Positions 45,961 through 59,574 of a stretch of DNA of 64,000 nt are shown piece after piece. This DNA is from Gorsachius magnificus. Its lineage: Eukaryota > Chordata > Aves > Pelecaniformes > Ardeidae. Location: contig CM067081.1 of the NCBI GenBank assembly GCA_034008185.1, positions 108,571,265 to 108,635,264 of the forward strand, written 5' to 3'. Numbering within the stretch: position 1 is the stretch's first letter; each line of letters begins with the position of its first letter. The notes beneath the pieces were generated by a model that saw nothing but the letters and a program-made list of their open reading frames with translations, had not been told where the DNA came from and made no database searches. The position numbers were made by a program, and so were the translations under genes.

Positions 45961-46473
45961 ACTAGAATATTGTGTTCAATTTTGGACCCCTCACTATAAG
46001 AAGAACATTGAGGTGCTGGAGCAAGTCCAGAGAAAGGCAACAAACCTGGCGAATGGTCTAGAGCACAAGTCTTAGGAGGAGCACCTGAGGGAACTGGGGT
46101 TGTTTAGACTGCAGAAAAGGAGACTCAGGGGAGACCTCGTTGCTCTCTACAATTACCTGAAAGGAGGTTGTAGCAAGGTGGGTGTCGGTCTATTTTACCA
46201 AGTAGCAAGAGATAAAATGAGAGAAAGTGGCCTCGAATTTCACCAGGGGAGGTTTATATTGGATATTAGGAAAAATTTCTTCACAAGAGTTATCAAGCAT
46301 TGGAACAGGTTTCCCAGGGAAGTGGTAGCCTCCCCATCTCTGGAATTACTTAAAAGATGTGTAGATGTGTGCTTAGGGACATGGTTTAGTGGGGGACTTG
46401 GCAGGTTATTGGTTGGACTTGATGATATTAAAGGTCTTTTCCAACCTAAACAATTCTATGATTCTATCTGATT
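45961..46473 (+). mobile_element. CR1 3' fragment, plus strand, of an inverted pair
   Basis: Begins TAGAATATTGTGTTCAATTT and runs through the CR1 terminal coding part (GGAGACTCAGGGGAGACCTC near 46121; a 123-codon frame 46100-46471 holds [16 protein letters not shown] and [15 protein letters not shown]). It ends AACAATTCTATGATTCTATC. It is joined 5' end to 5' end with the minus-strand fragment. Confidence 0.92.
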
Positions 46474-49400
46474 CCTCTTAATATATTTAAGTATCTTCCT
46501 GTAGACACTCAGGTTAAAATAACTCTGCTAATGGCCTTTACTGGCAAAAGCAGTTTCTCTTTTTTGTATGCCTACCACTATCCTTTGATTTGTTTAGTGT
46601 TAAAGACTCAAAAACTGTGTAGAAGGATGAGCTCTTTATGTATACTCTACAATTCTTATGGGTCTATGGCCTTACACTTGATAATTTCAAAGAAGCTGGA
46701 TATAGCAGCATACAGAGAGGCAAAAAGCAAGCACTATGTCAATCCTGTAATATGTGATTTTGAAATGATGATTAGAGATACCCTTCCTACTCAGTATAAC
46801 ACTACCGCATTCCTGGATTTGCTAGCTCAAGCTGGTAGTTAATCACTGTAGGTAGCCTGTGATAAAGAATATATGAGTATCTTTAATAATCATATTCAGG
46901 TTTTTTGAACAATGACAAAAATGTTCCTTATAAATATTAATCAACATACATAGTAAATATGCTCCAATGCATTTTTGAAATCCATGCATCCTTTCCTCTC
47001 AGTTTAGAGTGCTGCTGTCACAACCATGATCAGCTGCTCCTCTGACATAGCTGTCATATTTCCTCAAGAAGTAGACTTCTTTTTAACAAATACTTTATTT
47101 CAAATGTCCTAAATAATCGCATTTCAGTAAACTGTAGAGGAATATAATTTTGTAAAGCAATCATTAGTGCATCATATGATTTTGTCAAAGCAGCATAATA
47201 AACCTGACCCTGACTGATATACTGCAATTTTGTTAAATGGTGCTAAATGCTATCAGTAATGTTTTAACAAAATCAACAATTATGCATCTTTCCTAAAATC
47301 TAAGGGTTCCATGGAAAGTTGCATGGTCAGCAAAATGACTTAAAGTATTTTAGCACAAGTCTGTATATGCACATTCTCTTAAGCTACTAAGACATAGAGT
47401 ATTAAAAAAACCCACCAATTATTCTAAAAGAAAATATTTGTAGAAGCAGATATCCAAAGCTCAGATGCAAATAAAATTAACCATTGAAATTATATTTTTA
47501 TTCTCGTTTATTTTCTTTTGAGTGCAGAAATTATGCAATTCAAGGATTTCCTGACATTCCCTTTTCATTCAGTTTTAAATTTTTGAAACAGGATAGAGTT
47601 CAGGGTTTGTGTGATACCAAGATACCTCCTGAACTTTGCCTGAAGTTTTCATGTTGAGATGGAAAGTTTCTAAAATTACTATTTTTCAGCATATTAGAGT
47701 ACCTCAGATTGATCCAGTCTGAGCCAGTATGTACCTGTATTGAGAAATGTGGTGTCATGGCATCCAGGATTCTTGAAGAACCCAGTCTAGTAGACATTTC
47801 TGCAGCACCCCAAAGTAGTCGTATGTTCCTTAAAAAAAGGCTTGCCAAAGACTTTGAGCTTTAATGTTCATGTAACAAACAGGTGATTTAGCAATTTTCC
47901 AAGAAGATATACTGCTTGGGTAAAAGTGCTGTTTGGTTTCCTTATTCTAGCTGAAGTCTTTTGGGTACACTGCAACCTTCAGGCATGGGAGAACTGATTC
48001 CCTAGATGCAACTGAGCTTGCTTGAGAGCTCTTTTGACATCTCCCCTGCAAGCCAGATGTCTTCAAATAGATGAAACTTTTAAAGTAACAGGGAGCAGAC
48101 ACACAACTTGGCTTTAGGCAGAAAAAGAGAAAGACTTTCACTGTCTTTGAAAGTTTCTTCAACCCAGAAAATCATTGCTTTCTTAACAGTGGAAGGCTGA
48201 GGGGAAAGAAACTGTGTACTAAAGATTTGCTTATACTTTCTTTTATTTCTACTCATCTTCATTAATAATCTTTTTTATTTTAATAAGTCCACACCCTTAG
48301 TTTCTGCTCAAATAAAAATAGATTTCTAGATACAAAATGTTTTGGGGAATGGTCTTTAAGGAAACAAATGCCAATTGATCCACATTTGGCAGGCAGATTC
48401 AACTTGGGGTTCTGTCACAGCTTAACCTGAAATACATAGATCTATCATTTTTTAAGAAGTGTGCAGAAATAGCACCTACTTACTCCAAATGCATTGAACT
48501 TGTGACTTCTCAGTCACAAAAAAAAAATAAAAAGAGAACAGTAAATCATTGAACAACCAGAAAATAAAGTTTATTATCTTCAAGAACAGCAATGCTGAAA
48601 AAAGAAATGGGAATAAACAGGTTGTACAGATCACAGTTTTATCCACTTTCACATTTTAATGTCTCATATTTCAAAAACAAAGCATCACCAATGTTAGCAA
48701 AACAAAAATAAATTGTGAACTCTTAGCTTAAGAGGCTGCACTATTACAACTTCAGCTGTGAATTGGTCAGTTACTTATCAGATGGTTGGTAACATGGCAA
48801 AACCTCAATCATTCAATTTGTAAACCCAGATGGAACAATTATGCAAAAATTCTTAGGAAATGATATGATAAAGGTCAGGCTAATACATTAGAGGAATCCA
48901 TATGGGCTTCAGCTCAAGTAGGCAATGAGGAATGATCCTTATAGGTCCACATACAAGCAACCAAGGTGACCCATATATCAATTCAAAGTTTATTCACAGA
49001 CTAAATGTGAAATTGACCTTAGTTTTATATATCATCAAAAAGTCAATTTTCACTCCTAATAAACTGTCTGCTGTCAGCTATATCATGTTTCATTTTTATC
49101 AAAGTTCTAGTATGGATCTAATGTGAAACTGTATGAACTGATGTAAAGTTGGGGTGTTTTTTAACAAAGTTCTAGTATAAAATGCTCAATGATGTTGAAC
49201 TATAATCTCTATAGCAAGAGTACATTCCAGAAATCAGCAGACTATAAAACTTTATATTTGCCTCTGTGTATACGAAACTATTTCATTTTCAAATTTGAGA
49301 TTAGTTCTCAACTAATCTTCATCTTCTAATAAAACACTATGGATATACCTTTATCAAAAAAACCCAAACCAAACAAAATTAAAAAACTCCTTCCTTGCCC

Positions 49401-49537
49401 CTACATCAGAAGTCATAATGTACTGCAGGAATTAAACTGTGAAGCTATGACTCAAAGGGATTGATACCAATGAACAAATAGGAAAAAAACAGAAGATGAG
49501 TAAATCAAAAGAAAGAATTAAAACACTTTATGCTATG
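46474..49537. other. AT-rich sequence, nothing recognised
   Basis: Short frames such as 46531-46842 (103 codons) carry no recognisable domain. Confidence 0.5.
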
Positions 49538-49617
49538 ATATCAGGAAAAAATTCTTCACTGAAAGGGTTATCAGGCACTGAATTGGTCTTTTCCAACCAA
49601 ATGACTCTATGATTCTA
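49538..49617 (+). mobile_element. CR1 3' remnant with internal deletion
   Basis: TATCAGGAAAAAATTCTTCACT, then GGGTTATCAGGCACTG, then GGTCTTTTCCAACC and ATGACTCTATGATTCT reproduce three separated parts of the CR1 3' end in order. About 100 bases present in other copies are missing. Confidence 0.82.
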
Positions 49618-52600
49618 AAATACCAGATCTTCCATAGTCTACGTGTCTATGCTCAGCACTAGGGTAGAACATAAAAGTTACACATAACTTTGTACCTTTA
49701 TCCATGGCATGGTGATAGAAATGTAGTTTGAAGAGAAACATGCACTTCCCACATGCTTCACCACTGATCAGGATCATAAGTGCTTTGTGGAAGAGTTTGT
49801 GTAGTCTTCTATAGTTAATTAAATTATATATTCTGAGTTTTTATTTGGGGCTGGCTAAAGAAGATAAAATGAGCATGGATCCACAGCTTTATATTTTTCC
49901 CCTGAAGGTGTTACAAAAAAGCTGAGTTCTCTCCCTGGGTCTATTGGAAATAAAGATGCTTTTACAGGAAGGAGCTTTTCTTGATATGAAGAAACTTGAA
50001 AATTAATCATAGAAATTGCTTTTTCCACTTTCTTCTTTCTGTATTTGTACCAAAACATGTCCTATTGTGATATAAAATCAATGTTTTGTTGGAAGATTAA
50101 GGGAATAAAAAGGAGTAAGGTCTATTGACAATGAAATAAAACCCCAGATAAATAATGTTAATGTAGATGAAAACTTAGGTTATATATAAAGTAACAAAGC
50201 TGTGAGAAAATAAGAAAATAATAAAAAATGATTGCAGGACAAAGCAGAGGTTTAATTTAAAAATAAGTTTTTAAACTACAGCAGGATATTAACCATAGAC
50301 AAGAGAATAGTACAAAACTATTCTTATGTGAGAGAAAAGTCTGAGATCTGGGAGTCTGTCCAAACCCAAGGAAGGGACAGTTTGGATAAGACCTTAAGCC
50401 ACAAAAGGGAAGGAAAACTGTTTGATTGACCTCAGGAAAAAAAAGAGGGAAAAGGCTCTCCAAATAAAGCACTAATTTTTTTACTGGGGATAGAAAACAA
50501 GGAGAAGATGTTATTAAAAAGACAGGACAGAAAAACAAAGAGGAAGAAAATTACTGTCTTTTCAGAACGTGGAAAAGGGAGGGAATAGAAAAGCGCCCTT
50601 AGGAAATCTTCTAATACTTAAATGTGCTACTGAAAATATTCCTATAAGATCCTTGTATACATGAACCGCATTTGGTATCTTGAACTTTTACATAAGTCAT
50701 CAACAACTTCCCTTCAGAGAAATGCACTATCATGACCATTAAGCAAGACAATCCATCACTCTCAATGTAGGGAATATTTACATAAATGACAGATTGGTGT
50801 GGTTAGTTCTACTTTATATTGCTACTTTGATACAACAATATCAGAAACAGTGTTTATCCACATATCAGTTTTTAAGGACACTTACAGGATCCACAAAAAA
50901 GTATATATTTTACAGATTTTTTTTTGTGTGTGAAATTTTATGCTCTCTATAAAAAATAACATACATTGTCTTTTGCATATTGGAAGGATTTTGTCAATGA
51001 AATGCTTATATATTAAGAATCAATTAGACAAAGTAACTCGAAAAAGTGAAAAGAAATCTTTATATGTTATATCAATGGATACTATAGTATGCATATTTCA
51101 AACTACCTATGCATGCAAAGACCTATGTATTTAAGAGGAGTATGAATCAGGCTTGCTAATTAAGCAGTATTTTGGGGGAAAGTGAAGGAACTGCACAAAA
51201 GTTAGTCCTGTAGGAGAACTGCATTGACTTTGAATCAAGGATGTATTGTACTTTTAAACATATCTCTAAAAAATACATCTAATGTTAAGTTTTATGTGAA
51301 ACTTCGAAGAAATATGTGAATCAAGTTTTATTTACTTAAATTTTATTATTAGCTGAGGTTCTTAAACATAAAAAAAAAGAAACTTGAGTAATTTTGCAAC
51401 ATTTTTTATATTATATAGCCACATTACTAGATATAAATGGAATTATTTACTAGTTCTTTGTAAAGGAACAAAACCAAAACACATAAATGACAGTACAACA
51501 CATATGTGATAAAACATCCTTGTATCTTGATTTAATCTCAGTGTTTGTTTCATGTGTTTATGTCATGGGGAAAAAAAGAAAAAATATAAGACATCATGTT
51601 CTCAGTCTAAAAAATAAAGCAAAACAATATTTTTATCATTTAAGCTTTTAAACTGCCTACCCATATAATTTATGGGTTCGAATTTGAAATCCTGACAAAT
51701 ATTTCAATACAAAACCCCAGGTAATTAGGTTTAGATCCAGACTTTTGTTTTGACCCTCTAAAGACATATATGGGCTATCAAAAATATAAATCAGTAACAG
51801 AGTTAAGTTTCTGAACTCTTTCCCCTTCAGGTACTACAGTGGTGTTTCATTTCAGGGTTTTGATTAATATCTACCATTCATGTAAAATACTAAAAGATCC
51901 AGTAAGTTTAAAGCTTTTCATCTTTGGTCATATTGAGTATTCATAATTTCTTTAAAGTATTATACAGATGTTTCTGTTACTTCAAATTAAGTGAAAGGAT
52001 TGATGTAAGTTTCAAAGTCCTTATATAAAAAAGATCCTTAAACATCCCCATAACTGTGACAGCGTGGTGGTGGTGAGGACACAGGGCTCACCTGTTCAGT
52101 CAGCCTAGGAACAAATGTTTGAAACTCTCTGTTATGAGCCATTGTAATTACTGATATATAGTGCAAATACATGGTGCCAATTAACTCTAAAAGTAGAAGC
52201 CAGCATAAGAGTCAATGAAGTCTTCAAAAGAAAAAAAAAAGAGAGTAACAATAATAATGAAAAAGTATGTATTTCATTGAAGGTTAATCTGTGTGGTATT
52301 ATTGTTTTTAAAAGTAACAAAATCAGCAAATGGATTATACGCTCCTGTCTCAAGTGTCCAACTATGTGTGCTAAACCTTTTGTTCCATCTAAAGCTAAAC
52401 TGTGTGTCAGTTCTCAGTATTAATTTTGCTAAGTGTTTTTGTAATTATGCTTTACGATAACTTCTCTCACAGTAATAGTAGTTAAAACATAAAGTAGAGG
52501 AAGTCTCATTTTCAGTCATGTTTTCAGTGAACCCTGGATAAATAAACACTGGTACAACAAATCTTAATCACATCGCAAATAATTTACTCTTGAAATCAGA

Positions 52601-55600
52601 CCCTAGCTTATTCTCTCACAAGCGTGTGCAGATAATATAACATAAAAGCAGAATTTATAAATTGTAAATGTTTGCTTTTGTCATTGAAATAACAGAATAG
52701 GAGCTTGAATGTATGGATTAGATAGCATTGTTTAAAGACTATATAACAATCTTTAAGAAAAGAGGCTTATGTCACTGCACTTTCTAGCTTGTCCTTTTGA
52801 CTTCTCAGTGTATTGGCTAGTTTCAACTTTAAAGGAATGTTACAAACTGTCAAAATTTTGTGAAGGTCAACACCAGAATAGCAAAGAGAAACCTAAACTA
52901 ACTCTTGCTAAGGGGAGGATAAGTAGGTCAAACTCTTCTGGTAACTACTCTGGGAGCAAGCACGACTCAACCAACACCTGTGTAAATCTGTTACTGAAAT
53001 ACCAGCCCTGTTTGTGAGAGTGTTCTAGGGAGTAGAGGGGGGATTTGATAGGCAGACCGAACTAGGTCTTGGTAATATCCCAGGTTCTAAATAAATTCAA
53101 TATATGATATATTTATTTCTAATAATTTGTGGTATTAAAAAAAAAATTTTTTTTTTATGTTGCTCTGTTTTATGTTTCTTATATGTAATATACCTGTAGA
53201 ATAGTAGTATATTGTGTTGTGCTTGGGAGTAAAAAAAATACTGTGTTTAGAGAGGATGTTTATAACTGCTTTCGAGGGGAAAATTTCTGTAGTTTTCTCC
53301 TAGCTTTGTGTAATTAAAAAAAAAAAAAATTTTCATTGCAAACAACTATGCTTAATAATTAAGGTGTTCTTAAAATCTTTGATTTAATGTAACTTCTCAT
53401 TATCTCTCATTAAAGATGTAATAAAAACATAGATCCAGAGTTAAAAACAAAACACTTTTTAGATTAGGTTAGCTTACATTAGTTTACATTAACTGTATTT
53501 TCTGTTTTATAAAGTTGTACTTACTACTCTGAAGTCAAATTTGTAGCCTCAGGACCAGGTGATAGATCTGTATTAAACCTAGAAATATATTGAAACAGGC
53601 ATTCCTACTGCTTTTTTGGAGGTTTGGTGGGTTCTCCTCCCTGTCCGTCTCCCCCCCCCCTTTTCCCTTACCCTTCTCATCTTTGTCCCATGAATTCTTA
53701 ATTACTTCTTTCACTCTGTTCCTATGAATAACTCAAATAAAATATATTATTAAAGTGCATCAAAACTGGTGATGTAACTAACATTCATTAAGGCTTTGAG
53801 TCAGTAGGTGTTTGCTTTACAAATATGAATAATCCCTCTGACTTCAGTGAGACTGCTAGCATGATTGCCCTGCTTCTTTGGGACACAAAACCTAATTCCA
53901 AGTAATAATTTTTATTAGGAGTCTTTCTAGCTATTTAAATCCAATGAAAAGTCTTGAATAATTTATTCCACAATAAGCTTGACTGGGGGAGAAGGATTTT
54001 TTCCTTGTGCACAAATTTCCCCCCCAAAAAATTACAATTTTACAGTCTGAGCACTTCAACAAAGTTAGTGATCTTTGTTTGAATTCCATAGGAAAAGAAG
54101 GGAATTATACCCAGCATTTAGGTGTTTTTTTATCTGCTCAGGTACAGAATAAAATAAGAAAAAGAATGCTCCATCTATAACTGTAGTAAGAGAAAATACT
54201 ACTGTTGTTTCATTGAGAAAATGCATACTGAAGATACTATGTATGAAGTGGTTTCATAGACGTGGTAAGATAGGGAACTGAGTTTATCCCAGTTTTTTAG
54301 TAAAAGTAGAAATTAAATTTCAGATAGAAAATGTGGGTGGGCCAGGCATATCGGTGAAAGAAATTAAGTTATTTGGTGTATTTCAGGTAGCATTTATATG
54401 CCTGAAATCAAATCTGAGATATGATATTTATCATTATTATTCCCTGATATTTGATTTTAATGTTGCAATTCTTCAGTTCACTATCTGATAGATAGAGAAT
54501 ATCTATAGATAGAACATTAAAAGTTCTCTGCGTTTAGGGGGCTTTTTTGTGAATAATATACTAAGTATCCTCGGGTAAACAGATCGCTTAGAATAAAAGG
54601 TAGAATACAAGTACCTTAGATAGAAATGGACCTTACTGCATTGGCTGAACTAAACACTAGATGAATTCAAGTAAGAAGTGAGTTCAGAATAAAAATCAGA
54701 AAGTACGTGTCTGCTGACAGAGCAAAACAGTACTTAAAAAGGTAGTGTAGAATCTTCATAAAGAAGCAGAAAGCTATGTCAAGTATTCCAAATTCAGAAC
54801 TGTCAATATAGCATAACACACAGTGAAGTTACAAGAAAGATGGGACTTACTCAAGAAAACACATTTCATCTGACTAATGAATAGAGCATGTGTGTTTGTG
54901 AGAGAAAGAGAGATACACTGTTTAATTAAAAAAAAAAGTTATCGGCTTGATTCATAGAATATCTGTGTGTACTGTCAAAAGGATAGAAATACTGACAGAC
55001 AGTGGAATACATACCTTTCTTCCACTTCCTTGACTTGTGTAAAGCCTATCTCAGGCAAACTACTGAGCTAGAAAATCCAGCTTATAAGTGCAATCTGCGG
55101 GTATATTCACTTTTACCAGCGTCACAATCACACATAGTAGTAAATGGCAACATTTTGGCAGTCACAGCTTTAGCACAGTGTGAGGAAGCTTTCCCTGGTG
55201 CTATGTATGTCTTGATTTGTAAGGTAAATACACCCCATCCATATCTTGAGTTGCTAATTTTGCACTTTTAACCTGTATTATGTTAATGTAAAATCCCCAG
55301 TTTAGCTTTTCTACTTGTTATTGTTCTTTCAGAACAGTTATCTGCTATGTAGAATTGCCTGGGGGACAGAAAATATGTCAATTTTACAACGCATTCTTTT
55401 GATTAAAAACATGAGTAATTTTGCTAAACTCTCTATAGCACAATTATGGATCATTCTTGAACACTCTTGATGAATTAAAAAAAAAAAAAAGACCACAAAA
55501 CCCCACAACCAAAACCCCCTACCTGTATATCTTAACATTATATGGTTATTTAGAAAAATCTATCCTCTAGGCAAATTTCACTTCAAAAGAAAGCTACCTC

Positions 55601-56164
55601 AGACATAAGATATGGCAGTAAGAGATTGTAGCACTTGCCCAAAATGCTCTGTCTCCCAACAAAGCTAATTTTTCTGGGTAGATTACTTATTTCATACATG
55701 CGCCAGAGATTTTGCACAACCACCTTATGCTATGCATGGTAGACTTGTACCAAGACTGGCTGTACAAAGGATGTAGCTAAAATCTGATGACACTGAGAAC
55801 ATCAAAGATAGTGTTCAACTTTTAACTTTTCTTCCAAAGATTCAGGAGGTGCCTAGTTGCTGCCAGCCTGAGCAGAAAATAAATGTACTTAATCCTAGTT
55901 CTGCCAAAGTCCCACTTACTTTGTGGAATTTTCGTGCAGGAACTATTGTGGTGATGCTCTCAAAGTGCAACTACACATAGGGCTTAACACAAACAGCAAT
56001 CAAGGGTCATTAATAAGCAGCTAAGAGCAATTAGATAGTTCTCATATCTGTTGGACACTGGTGGTTAAAGCTTAGACATGGATTCTGGAGGACACTTTTT
56101 TTTGATGTACTATCTACTGGATTTGGAACAAATATTTCAGTCCAGGCCTCCAACATCAAAGGAT
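49618..56164. other. AT-rich sequence, nothing recognised
   Basis: Includes an A run followed by a T run near 53137-53157, a 10-base C run near 53651, and A/C-rich low-complexity tracts, for example 55478-55520. No gene, RNA gene or transposable element recognised. Confidence 0.5.
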
Positions 56165-56323
56165 AGTCAGGGGGGAGAATATTGGAGAGATGGCTTTGAT
56201 GACTGTGGGAGCACTGCTCAGCAGGAGCCAAAACACTGAAGTGTTATCAACACCTTTCTAGCCACCAATACAAAGCACAGCACTATGAGGGCTGCTATGG
56301 GGAAAATTAACTCCATCCCAGCC
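56165..56323 (-). repeat. 3' LTR fragment of an older ERVL-like element
   Basis: The minus strand reads GGCTGGGATGGAGTTAATTTTC, then AGTGCTGTGCTTTG and GTTGATAACACTTCAGTGTTTT, a diverged match to the first 130 bases of the provirus LTR. It is missing its first dozen bases and everything after about base 160. It adjoins the matching 3' internal region at its right. Confidence 0.8.
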
Positions 56324-56840
56324 TTATTCCATAACATTATTCCATACCATTTGCATCATGCTCAGGTCTCACATATTATAATACATTTATATATCTTCTA
56401 ATAATCCCATTGTATTTAATTCTCATTACTGAAATCCCTTCTTACCAACACTTAAAACTTATACTACATACTTAAACCATCTTTATTCCCAACGTACAGA
56501 TTTAAACACTCTCATTAACTACTATTCTCTGTCCTTTAACAGATAGATATTATTCTCCCATTCCATGGGCTTCCTCCACTCTTCCAAATGTTTGTAAGAA
56601 CAAGCTATGACTTGGCCTCCATATGTCAAGATGTTAAGGACAGGTGAAGCAGTATGTTCAGTTGTTGGGTGCCAGCACCAGCTTGGTTTAGTTTATCATT
56701 TGTGAAAATCACTCTTTGTTGTTTCAGGTTGTTCCTGTTACATTACTTCCTACAACATACAACTCACATCACAGATTAGTTTTCCCTCAAGGTTAAATCT
56801 CCTTGAGGTACACACCAAGTCTGCCCATCCTTCTGAATTA
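56324..56840 (-). pseudogene. pol C-terminus and 3' internal region of the older element
   Basis: The minus strand from 56825 encodes a remnant of the integrase C-terminal end (WCVPQGDL, matching CVPQRDL in the provirus pol). After a stretch of unaligned sequence comes GACCTGAGCATGATGCAAATG, matching the 3' end of the intact provirus. This ties it to the integrase remnant at 57398-58156, from which it is separated by the inserted LTR. Confidence 0.75.
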
Positions 56841-56845
56841 CCCAC

Positions 56846-57397
56846 TGTTGTGGGTGGGCCACAACCCAGCAGGCAGCTGAACACCACACAGCCTCTTGCT
56901 CACTCCCCACCCCCTCATGGGAGAACTGGAAAAAAAAGTAAAACTTGCGGGTTGAGATAAAGACAGTTTAATAAAACAGCAGAGGAAAAGAATAACAACA
57001 ACAGTAATAATAATAACAACAGTAAGAGAATATACAGAATATACAAAACAAGTGATGCACAATGCAATTGCTCACCACCCACTGACTGATGCCCAGCCTG
57101 CCCCCGAGCAGCAATCACTCTCCCTCCTGACAACTCCCCCCCAGAATGATGTCATCTGGTAAGACATACCCCTTTGGTCGGTTTGGGTCAGCTGTCCTGG
57201 CTGTGCCCCCTCCCAGCTTCTTGTGCACCTGGCAGAGCATGGGAAGCTGAAAAAGTCCTTGACTGGTGTAAGCACTACTTCGTAACAACTAAAAACATCA
57301 GTGTGTTATCAACATTCTTCTCATCCTAAATCCAAAACACAGCATTATACCAGCTACTAGGAAGAAAATTAACTCTATCCCAGCCAAAACCAGGACA
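56846..57397 (-). mobile_element. solo LTR nested in the older element's pol
   Basis: On the minus strand it starts TGTCCTGGTTTTGGCTGGGA at 57397 and carries the family's TATA-like region, (ATT)n-like microsatellite and CTCAACCCGCAAGTTTTAC, ending near 56846. Both flanks are pol: the left continues the integrase C-terminus that the right leaves off. The flanking pentamers (CCCAC 56841-56845 and GTCAC 57398-57402) match at three of five positions, which fits a decayed 5-bp duplication of sequence that reads GGTGGG in the intact pol. Confidence 0.88.
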
Positions 57398-58156
57398 GTC
57401 ACCATTACACACAGGTCCTTGAGCAAAGACAATCCCACAAACAGGTTTGCCTTTTCCCAAGGGAGGAGCAATCCACACTGCCTTCCCTAGCCACTTCCCT
57501 ATGTACACTACAGGGACCTTATATCCTCCCACAGTATGTAGGAGTTTTGTTTGGGCAGGACCAGGATGGTTAGCAGATCCTCTGGTGTTAATCAGCCACA
57601 TGGCTTCTGCATAATTTATATCTCAGCACTTCCATGCCACATTGCTCAAAGCTTTGAGCATAGTCTTTAGCATTCAGTTATCTCTCTCAATATTTTCAGA
57701 GGCTTGTGGGTGATAGATGATGTGATACACTCACTCAGTGCTGTGTTTCTTGGCCCAGGAGCTGATGAGGTTATTTCAGAAATGAGTCTTATTGTCTTAT
57801 TCAATTCTTTCTGGGGCACCATGTCACCACAAAATTTGCCTTTCAAGGCCTAAGATGGTGTTTCAGGCAGTGGCATGGTTTAAAGGGTGTGTTTCTAGCC
57901 AACCGGTAGCTGCTTTTACCATAGTGAGTATTTAGCGCTTGCCTTGGTGTGTTCGTGGCCGTGGTCCAATATAGTCAATTTGCCAGGCCTTTGCCATATC
58001 AAAAACCCAGTTGACACTCTCTGTTCCAAGCAGACTTTACCCATGGGGCTTGCTTGATTGCAGCACCTTTCACATTCATGAGTAACTTGTGTGATGGTCT
58101 CCATGGCCAGGCCCACCCCTCAATCATGAGCCCATCTGTGTGTTGCATCCCCTCTA
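57398..58156 (-). pseudogene. decayed integrase region of the older ERVL-like element
   Basis: In broken minus-strand frames this encodes integrase parts in order from right to left: the zinc-finger half GDATHRWAHD-like near 58140-58110, THECERC near 58085, the GKRY/D region near 57960, the DNG and GKIER regions in degraded form, and NTRGSANHPGPAQTKLLHT with GKGKPVCGIVFAQGP at 57600-57410. Frameshifts and stops show that it is dead. It is older than the intact provirus, judging by the many substitutions. Confidence 0.85.
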
Positions 58157-58164
58157 CGCATCAC

Positions 58165-58330
58165 GTAAGCAGCGCTATGTGGCTAATGCCCTGTGGGGGT
58201 GGCTACAGCAGGGGAAGAAGACCAATTGTCAGTGCAGGAATAAACCCATCATGTAGATGTTCACATGTGCAAAAGCCACACCACTGAATAACATAGAAAC
58301 AATGAAAAGGTAGACAAGACAGTCAAAGTA
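58165..58330 (+). pseudogene. RNase H-integrase junction fragment in opposite orientation
   Basis: The plus strand reads VANALWGWLQQGKKTN, matching the provirus RNase H (VANALWGWLQQWKQSN). After a deletion of about 60-70 bases it continues HVDVHMCKSH, matching HVDAHVPKSQ. This is the segment just upstream of integrase, but it lies on the opposite strand to the adjoining integrase remnant, so an inversion breakpoint falls at about 58156-58165. An in-frame stop follows near 58288. Confidence 0.85.
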
Positions 58331-59574
58331 TTTTACTTTCTAAACTTACTTTTACCCAAATGGTGGAGTTTGTGTTACAACAGTCCCTGACCAGTAGTTC
58401 CCTCTGGTCATAGGAAGCTCCTTCATATATGAAGTCTGACACCCTGTAGTCTGCTCTTTGCTTCAGCCTCTCAGCTCTCTTTAGTTTTTGAACCTTTTGT
58501 CTAGGCAGGCTCTGTTGTTTCCCAGGGCAAGAATGATCTCCCTTTTCCTTGAAGGGTGTCTACCTGATCCAGTCACCCGAAGAAAAATACAATTGCAAAT
58601 TACAGTGGATAAAACAAATTCTGCACTTCATTATATAAAATGGATCTAAAAACCTATACCCAGCAGAAATACAATATTAATACAATATTCAAACACAGTA
58701 GTTGAAGCAAATACTGAAAAATTAGTAAACTATATTAGTATTATTTCTACTTCTTTGGACCTTCAGTGTAGTCTAGTAGATGTATCAATTAAAACATGTA
58801 ATCTCTTTGTGTAGTATGTTCCCAGTTTTTTTTTCCTTTTTATCTTCCGTAAATTTATTTAAGGCCTAATTTGGACCTAGGACATCTATACAGCTTATGA
58901 ATGATTTAACAATCAATTTAAAAAACTAAACCTTCAGTTTAACTGACTCAATATTTATTTACACAGCATTATTTTTTGGACTTTATTAGTCAACTTAAGA
59001 AGGTTATGTAAAGAAGAGCAAAGAATAGGGAACTGACATATGCTATGAGGTTTCTGATCCTCATACCAAAATACAAAATGGCAGTATAAATCTAACAAAA
59101 AATATGTGAACTGTTAATAAGTCTAACATAATTTATCACTTAGTGGTGATCCTGGTAGTCATTGTAGATGGTGGAAAATTGACATCTTACTGAATTATAT
59201 AAGATGGAGCTTTGGTTAATACGGTGAAACAGTAACTCAGGAGAAATATTGTTTGCACTCATCTTGCTTCTGTTGAATAAGCTATACAGAACTTTTGGAT
59301 GCAACCCGTGTTCTGAGGACAAGGTGGAGAGAACAGTTGACGCTACAATAAAACAAATATACGGAAAGGAAGCATAAGAGAATAGAAAGTCCTCAAAACC
59401 AGAAGATTAAGTATGGTGGTTTAAAGTTTTGCTACTGGATTACTGGTGGCAGTAACAAAAATTGAATGTAGTCAGTTCATCTGAGTGCAGTTAATACATC
59501 TTAGCTCTATTGTATACAATAATAATAGTTCATTATGCTTATCATATGTTTAATTTCAGTTTACTTGCCTGCCT
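58331..59574. other. mostly AT-rich sequence, nothing recognised
   Basis: The first 270 bases are GC-richer than the rest but match nothing that I know. No gene recognised. Confidence 0.45.
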
